Assembly (NCBI GenBank): GCA_001275005.1 | Contig: JWZX01001432.1 | Span: 1-22,547 of the forward strand | Length of the DNA stretch: 22,547 bases | Source: Chrysochromulina tobinii | Taxonomy: Eukaryota; Haptophyta; Prymnesiales; Chrysochromulinaceae | Direction: 5' to 3' | Part shown: piece by piece, positions 17,530 to 22,547 of the stretch | Position numbering within the stretch: position 1 is the first letter of the stretch | Layout: every line of letters starts with the position of its first letter | The notes under the pieces: generated by a model | What the model saw: the letters and a program-made list of their open reading frames with translations, nothing else | Database searches by the model: none | Told to the model about the DNA's origin: nothing | Position numbers and translations under genes: made by a program

Positions 17530-18495
17530 ACTGGGCGTCGGGGCGTGGGAACTGTGGTGTGTTTGAAGAGGTGACTCGTGCTCTGTGGGGCACGGCAACA
17601 CCCCAAGTGCCGCTGCCGGCGGATGTGGAAAGCAGTGGGGTGCCGAGCACGCGGCAGCGGCGCCCCTGGCGAGTGGCCCTGGCCAGTGCGCGCCACGCGC
17701 GGCCCCGCGGACCGCGGCGGTGAGACGGTGAGACGTGACTCAAACACGATTCGCATGATTTTGTATGCGCTACTTCGACAGGATTGGGCGCGGGCGTGAT
17801 CCGTTGATCGTCGGATCTGCCGAGTGCCGTGGGTGCGCGCCGAGCCACGAGCACGATCGTGCAGACGCTGCGCGACTCTGTCACACCGACGTTTGGCCTC
17901 GTCCGACGCACCCGCTCCCGGCTCCCCCGCCGACGGTGGACGGACGGCAATGAGGAGTGCAGCCTCAGTCTGCGCTCGAGACTCGCACACGAAAACGCGC
18001 TTTCGAGCAATCGAGGCAGGGTGGCCGAGGCACGAGGGACAAAGGGGGAGAGTCGGACCGGTCCGGCGGGGCCGGAACTTCGGACCGTTTCATTTGCCGG
18101 TTTGCGTTTCGGTCACTTTTCTCCCCTCACATCAAGGTTGCACGCCACAATCACACCACATCAAGCACACTCACGCCGCGCTCGCCTACGCCACTTCACA
18201 GCACCCCTTTCCGTATTCCGTCCGCTACGCTCATACCGAGATACACAGGGCGTGAACGCAGTATCATTACCGCTCGCTACACACTAGTTCGCTCCGAGTG
18301 CCTTCAAGCTTCATGCATTGGCACACATCTCACAGTTGCAGCTGAAAGCCAGCCTTTCCTTGCACTGCTTTACGAATCGAGGCCTCCCCTTCCTCTTTGA
18401 GATAGTTGTCACAAAGACTGCGCGGCACAAGGGTCGATGTCTGATCAATCACTTTGGAAAAGCAGGGGAGTTCGAAAAACAGGGGAGTCGCAAAC
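17530..18495. other. Convergent intergenic region
   Basis: The 966 bp between the ends of the BEACH gene (plus) and the SKP1-LRR gene (minus) should contain both 3'UTRs. Short frames exist on both strands but none has a recognisable domain. A box-A-like GGTGGCCGAG at about 18020 has no matching box B, so I call no tRNA. GC content falls to the right (18110-18495). The minus-strand part 18311-18440 may hold an extra terminal exon of the SKP1-LRR gene. Confidence 0.5.
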
Positions 18496-18499
18496 TTAC
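18441..18499 (-). other. Possible alternative last intron of SKP1-LRR gene
   Basis: The annotated stop TAA (18498-18496) overlaps a consensus donor, GA/GTAAGTTT. A pyrimidine-rich stretch and GATCAG acceptor lie 59 bp on. Splicing there would replace the last residue with about 43 basic and Cys-containing residues, ending at TGA 18313-18311. The other introns of this gene do not use GTAAGT donors, so both ends remain possible. Confidence 0.3.
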
Positions 18500-21400
18500 T
18501 CCATTTTTGTCAGCGCGCCATTAACGCGCAGGGCGTCGGCGATTGCAGTGATGCCCTCTGCAGTGTAGGTGCCGCTGACGCGGCCGGATGGATGTTGGAC
18601 CACTCCGCAGAGAGCGGTTTTGGAGAGGTCCAGGCTCGTCAGCCCGCCGTTGACGCGCAGAGCGTCGGCAATCGCTGTGATGCCCTCTGCAGTGTATGTT
18701 CCTTGGCCATATTCATTGATGCCGCACAGGTGGTTGCCTGAGAGGTCCAGCTGCAATACCATTCAAAGCAAGCAAGGGTTAGAACATAGAAAAGGCTCAT
18801 CTAGGGGGGTCAGAAAGCGAGCACCTGTGTCAGGGCGCCTGTGACAACGGCCTGTGACAGGTCCGACGCCAGCAGGATTGCATCAGGCGGCTTGAGGTTC
18901 TGCTTGGAGAAGTCAGCGGTGGTCTGGTCGCGCCGGATGCCGCAGAGCGAGATGCCCTTCTGCTTGGCGACCTCAGCGAGCATCTTGGCGGACTTCTTAT
19001 TGAGCCGATTGCCCAGGAGGTTGGTCACCGTCAGCCCGCCGTTAACGCGAAGGGCGTCGGCAATCGCTGTGATGCCCTCGGCGGTGTAGGTGCCACCGCG
19101 ATAGATCACTCCACAGAGTGCGTTGTGCGAGAGGTTCAGCTGCAATACCATTCAAAGCCAAGGCAAGGGTTAGAGAACAAGAAAGGCATCTCGAGGGGGG
19201 CAGAAAGCGAGCATCAGCGAGCACCTGTATCAAGGCGCCATTGACGCTGATCAAGGAGGCGATAACAACCAAAGAGGCAACGCCAATATTCTTGCGAGAG
19301 AGGTCGAGCGTCTCGACGGGGTCGGTGCCCTTGAGCTTCTTGACAGAAAGAGCATACCCGTCCAAGTTCACCTATGCACGAGGGACCTCCAGAAGTCAGT
19401 GCATGTGCTGAGGGAGCACAGCTGAGCTCAGCGTACCTCCGTCAGCGCGCCTGTGACAACGGCCTGTGACAGGTCCGACGCCAGCAGGATAGCATCGGGC
19501 GGCTTGAGGTTCTGCTTGGAGAAGTCAGCGGTGGTCTGTTCCCGCTGAATGCCGCAGAGAGAGATCCCCTTCTGCTTGGCGACTTCAGCGAGCATCTTGG
19601 CGGACTCCGCATCCAGTTGATTGCGCAGGAGGTTGGCTACCGTCAGCCCGCCTGTGACGGCCACCATGGCCGCCACTGACTTTGCTCCCACTGGACCGAT
19701 GCCGTTGTCCTCGAAGTTGAGCGACGCGAGCTTGATCTCTTTGTTGCTCTTGATGGCCTCGCAGACTGCGTTTACGCCCTCATCCCTGAGGCTGTTGAAC
19801 GACAAATTCAGGGCCGTCAGCGCGCCGTTGACAACAAGAGCGGCGGCGAGCTCCTTGATGCCCGTCATGTCCCTACCACGGTTAGTGAGATGATTTTCGG
19901 ACAGGTCGACGCTCGTCAGCGCGCCGTTGACGCGAATGGCGTTGGCAATCGCTGTGATGCCCTCGGCGGTGTAGGTGCCTTGTTGGTTGTGAAAGCTGAT
20001 GTCATTCCAGATGCCACACAGATGGTTTCTGGAGAGGTCGATGCTTGTCAGCCCGCCATTGACGCGCAAAGCGTCGGCAATCGCCGTGATGCCCTCTGCA
20101 GTGTAGGTGCCGCCGTAGGCGTTCACTCCGCAGAGTGAGTTGTTGGAGAGGTCCAGGCTCGTCAGCGCGCCTGTGACAACGGCCTGTGACAGGTCTGACG
20201 CCAGCAGGATCGCATCGGGCGGCTGGATGCGCTTGTTGTGGAAGTCAGCGGTGGTCTGGTCGCGCTGGATGCCGCAGAGCGAGATGCCCTTCTGCTTGGC
20301 GACCTCAGCGAGCATCTTGGCGGACTCCGCATCGAGCTGATTGCCCAGGAGGTTGGTCACCGTCAGCGCGCCGTTGACGCCAAGAGCGGCGGCGAGCTCC
20401 TTGACGCCCGTCATGTCCGTGCCGTAGTTTGTGAGGTGATTTCCGGACAGGTTGATGCTCGTCAGCCCGCCTGTGACAACGGCCTGTGTCAGGTCCGACG
20501 CAAGCAGGATCGCATCAGGCGGCTTGAGGTTCTGCTTGGAGAAGTCAGCGGTGGTCTGGTCGCGCTGGATGCCGCAGAGTGAGATGCCCTTCTGCTTGGC
20601 GACCTCAGCGAGCATCTTGGCGGACTCCGCATCAAGCTGATTGCCCAGGAGGTTGGTCACCGTCAGCGCGCCATTGACGCTGATCAAGGAGGCAATCACA
20701 ACTGAAGAGGCAACGCCAAGAATCTTCCACGAGAGGTCGAGCATCTCGACGGGGTCGGTGCCCTTGAGCTTCTTGACAGGGAGAGCAAACCCATCCAAGT
20801 TCACCTATGCGTGAGGGACCTCCAGAAGTCAGTGCAAGAGGGAGCACATCTGGGCTGAGGAGCTCAGCGTACCTCCGTCAGCGCGCCGTTGACGCCAAGA
20901 GCGGCGGCGAGCTCCTTGACGCCCGTCATGTCATCACCGTAGTCGGTGAGATTGTTATCGGACAGGTCAACGCTCGTCAGCGCGCCCATGGCAGGAATGA
21001 GATACGAAATGAGCATGACCGCAGGCCCACGGAGCCCCTTATTGCACAAGTCCAGCACTGGCAAGGTGTCCTCCCGCATGTGCTGCACCGGAATGCCGAA
21101 TGCCACACCTGAGCCCGCACATGCGACGGCTGCGATCGTCAGCTTCAACGGTGCCTCTCCGTCGCCTGAGATGCAGCTGTGCAGAGCAGCCTTAGCAGTT
21201 CCACGAAGCAACGAAGGCGGCGGCAGCGGAACGTCAGCAAAGCCGAACGGGGGCGGCGGCGGAGCGTTAGCAAAGCCGCCGAACAGGCCGCCATCAAAAG
21301 GATTTGGGGCACCAAATGCATCAAAGCCGCCGAAAAGGCCGCCACCAAAATGATTCGCCTCCTGGACGCCCAGATTTGCGGCCCGTACTTTCGCCACGTC

Positions 21401-22351
21401 CACCACAAAGCCGTAGCCATGGAGGCGCGCCAGCCCTGGCAGCATCCGCCCCGCTAAGGCCGCGTCCCCGGGACGGCCGGCCTCGATGAGCAGCTCAACG
21501 TCCAGGTCGGTGATCTCTTCCAGATGTGTGGGTGCCGGCTGCCCGCGGCCACGGCACAGGCGCGAGCAGAGGGCATGCCGCGACAGTGCACGCCAAAACC
21601 GATTCACGCCCTTGAGCTCGCACAGCGTGGCCACGTCCACCATTTCCAGGGCAGACTCCCTCGCATCCGTAGTGGCTGGCACTCCCGAGAGCGAGGGCTG
21701 CCGCAAAGGTGCGAGTGGTGCGGTGGAGCTGGCCACGCCGAGCTGCTGCGGCGCCTCGTAGCCTTCTGGCAGAAACGCCGACTCAGCGAGTGCCGCCTTG
21801 AGCTCGGCGCCATCAAAGTCGCTACCCGCGCCAAGCAGCGCACGGAGCTCGTCAGCATTCTTGCCGTTGACCCAGGAAGCGATGACAGACTGATTGTGCT
21901 CGAGCAGCATAGGGGCATCCAGAAACAGGGCGCCCTCGACGTGTTCCATGAGCTGCAACAGCGAATGCTCATCAGAACTCGGCGACAATGGATTGCCGGC
22001 GTAACCCTCGTATCGGAGCTCCTCAAACGACTTGTTTTGGTGTTGCTCCATCCGATGCACACCGGGGACGCCAAGTGCGCCCAGCATCTCCGGCATGCGA
22101 ACCAGCGCGCGAAGCGTCGAGGCTGTGACAATGGGCACCGGATACACGCCGTCCTCGGAGCTGGCATCGTCCATGAGATCCTTCAAATGACCAGCGAGTC
22201 GAGCCACCTCGCGAGACATCGTGACCTCTTCTCCGTCTCGCGCTCGCACGCGGATTGGCTCATCATCACGTGTGGCCTTCTTCGCCGCGGGCGCCTCTTC
22301 CTGCTCCTCGGCGTGCGATCCAGCTACGATCGTCTCGCCCGAGAGGCTCAT
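18496..22351 (-). CDS. SKP1-like + F-box-like + leucine-rich-repeat fusion protein, five exons
   Basis: Minus-strand exons 22351-20873, 20804-19437, 19371-19225, 19139-18825 and 18750-18496 join, all at phase 0, into 1187 residues. Residues 31-190 resemble SKP1: IRVRARDGEEVTMSREVA, a PVPIVTASTLRALV segment, then LLQLMEHVEGALFLDAPMLL and WVNGKNADELRALLGAGSDF, the counterpart of SKP1's GKTPEEIRKTFNI region. Residues about 230-267 (ESALEMVDVATLCELKGVNR, then FWRALSRHALCSRLC) fit the L..D..L....V.R.W..L F-box pattern. A Gly/Phe/Pro linker (about 345-395) follows. From about 440 there are some 20 ribonuclease-inhibitor-type LRRs (GALTSLDLSNNSL, EGITAIADALRVN), with a recurring KQKGISLCGIQRDQTTADF cassette. 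The start at 22351 is preferred over an upstream in-frame start at 22537 because the SKP1 part begins soon after. SKP1 bridges Cullin-1 and F-box proteins; here they are one chain. Cullin binding is inference. Confidence 0.82.
18751..18824 (-). other. Intron 4 of SKP1-LRR gene (74 bp)
   Basis: Phase 0, donor GTGCTC at 18824, acceptor GGTATTGCAG ending at 18751. It joins GALTQ to LDLSGNHL. It is closely related to intron 3 of the same gene. Confidence 0.85.
19140..19224 (-). other. Intron 3 of SKP1-LRR gene (85 bp)
   Basis: Phase 0, donor GTGCTC at 19224, acceptor GGTATTGCAG ending at 19140. It joins GALIQ to LNLSHNAL. It shares TTGAATGGTATTGCAG and CTAACCCTTGC with intron 4. Confidence 0.85.
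19372..19436 (-). other. Intron 2 of SKP1-LRR gene (65 bp)
   Basis: Phase 0, donor GTACGCTGAGC at 19436, acceptor GCATAG ending at 19372. It joins GALTE to VNLDGYAL. It is nearly the same sequence as intron 1, including ACTGACTTCTGGAGGTCCCT. Confidence 0.87.
20805..20872 (-). other. Intron 1 of SKP1-LRR gene (68 bp)
   Basis: Phase 0, donor GTACGCTGAGC at 20872, acceptor GCATAG ending at 20805. It joins GALTE to VNLDGFAL, so the LRR pattern runs on without a break. Without splicing the frame stops at once (20866-20864). Confidence 0.88.
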
Positions 22352-22547
22352 CGTGCGTACACGCCGTAAGTCGACCAACAGATCGTTGCTTTCGCGACAG
22401 CGTTCTGTACCTGCGGTGAGCCGGGGGAGGCGACAATTCGGTGCCGGTAGAACCCCACAGGTGCGCCGGAGTCCGCGGACTCCGGCGCCATTGGCCAGTA
22501 CTGGCTGAGCTCTCGGCTGCCGACGCGGCCATCCCACCTGCGCGAAC
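22352..22547 (-). promoter_or_regulatory. Upstream region of SKP1-LRR gene with 26-bp palindrome
   Basis: The 196 bp between the chosen start and the window edge should hold the 5'UTR and part of the promoter. It contains a perfect 26-bp palindrome at 22463-22488, with left arm GCGCCGGAGTCCG. The reading frame stays open through it back to 22537, so an N-terminal extension of 62 residues cannot be excluded. I see no TATA box. Confidence 0.4.

Larger units (their letters stand above)
18830..20666 (-). repeat. Four near-identical ~205-bp LRR cassettes
   Basis: Copies lie at about 20461-20666, 20161-20366, 19441-19646 and 18830-19036. Each encodes NLLGNQLDAESAKMLAEVAK, then QKGISLCGIQRDQTTADF, then LKPPDAILLASDL and AVVTGALT, with few differences. 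Copies one and two are exactly 300 bp apart. Three are in exon 2, one in exon 4. Confidence 0.9.

Noticed and set aside
18010-18090. tRNA-like box A (GGTGGCCGAG)
   Set aside because: No GGTTCGAATCC-type box B and no cloverleaf could be paired by eye.

Overview
This window looks like nuclear DNA of a GC-rich single-celled eukaryote. Genes are intron-containing, lie on both strands without operons, and encode eukaryote-only families (BEACH/LYST-type, DWNN-RING, gankyrin, SKP1, two-pore K+ channel with a plant-type EF-hand). The GC bias, low-complexity Ala/Gly/Gln tracts, transposon-like introns (introners) and the plant-like channel make a microalga most likely. A haptophyte is my best guess, but it is an inference and not proven by the window.

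Layout, left to right. (1) 1-1875, minus: the N-terminal 625 residues of a DWNN + RING/U-box protein (RBBP6/Mpe1 family); its 3' end runs off the left edge. (2) 1876-2214: a short divergent promoter region. (3) 2215-5784, plus: a tandem-pore K+ channel with two TVGYGD filters and a C-terminal EF-hand. (4) 5771-5960: a 74-bp tandem duplication that starts inside the channel's last codons. (5) 6049-6696, plus: a gankyrin (PSMD10)-like ankyrin protein. (6) 7214-17529, plus: a giant BEACH-WD40 protein of the LYST type, 3275 residues in five exons. Its four introns belong to one introner family. (7) 17530-18495: convergent intergenic DNA. (8) 18496-22351, minus: a five-exon gene for a protein of about 1187 residues that joins a SKP1-like domain, an F-box-like helix set and about 20 leucine-rich repeats.

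Two points stand out. First, the BEACH gene carries four clustered introns. Each arose by insertion of a TGATGACCTC-decamer element ending in GATTGCCTCCCTCATCAG, with duplication of 12-32 bp of exon. The duplicated exon begins with GT, so splicing from that GT to the element's terminal AG removes one exon copy plus the element. Second, the minus-strand gene puts adaptor (SKP1), F-box and LRR substrate reader in one polypeptide. In SCF ubiquitin ligases these are separate subunits, so this could be a one-chain Cullin-1 substrate receptor.

Three of the five genes (RBBP6-like E3, gankyrin-like proteasome chaperone, SKP1-F-box-LRR) belong to the ubiquitin-proteasome system. This may be chance, since eukaryotic gene order rarely implies shared function.
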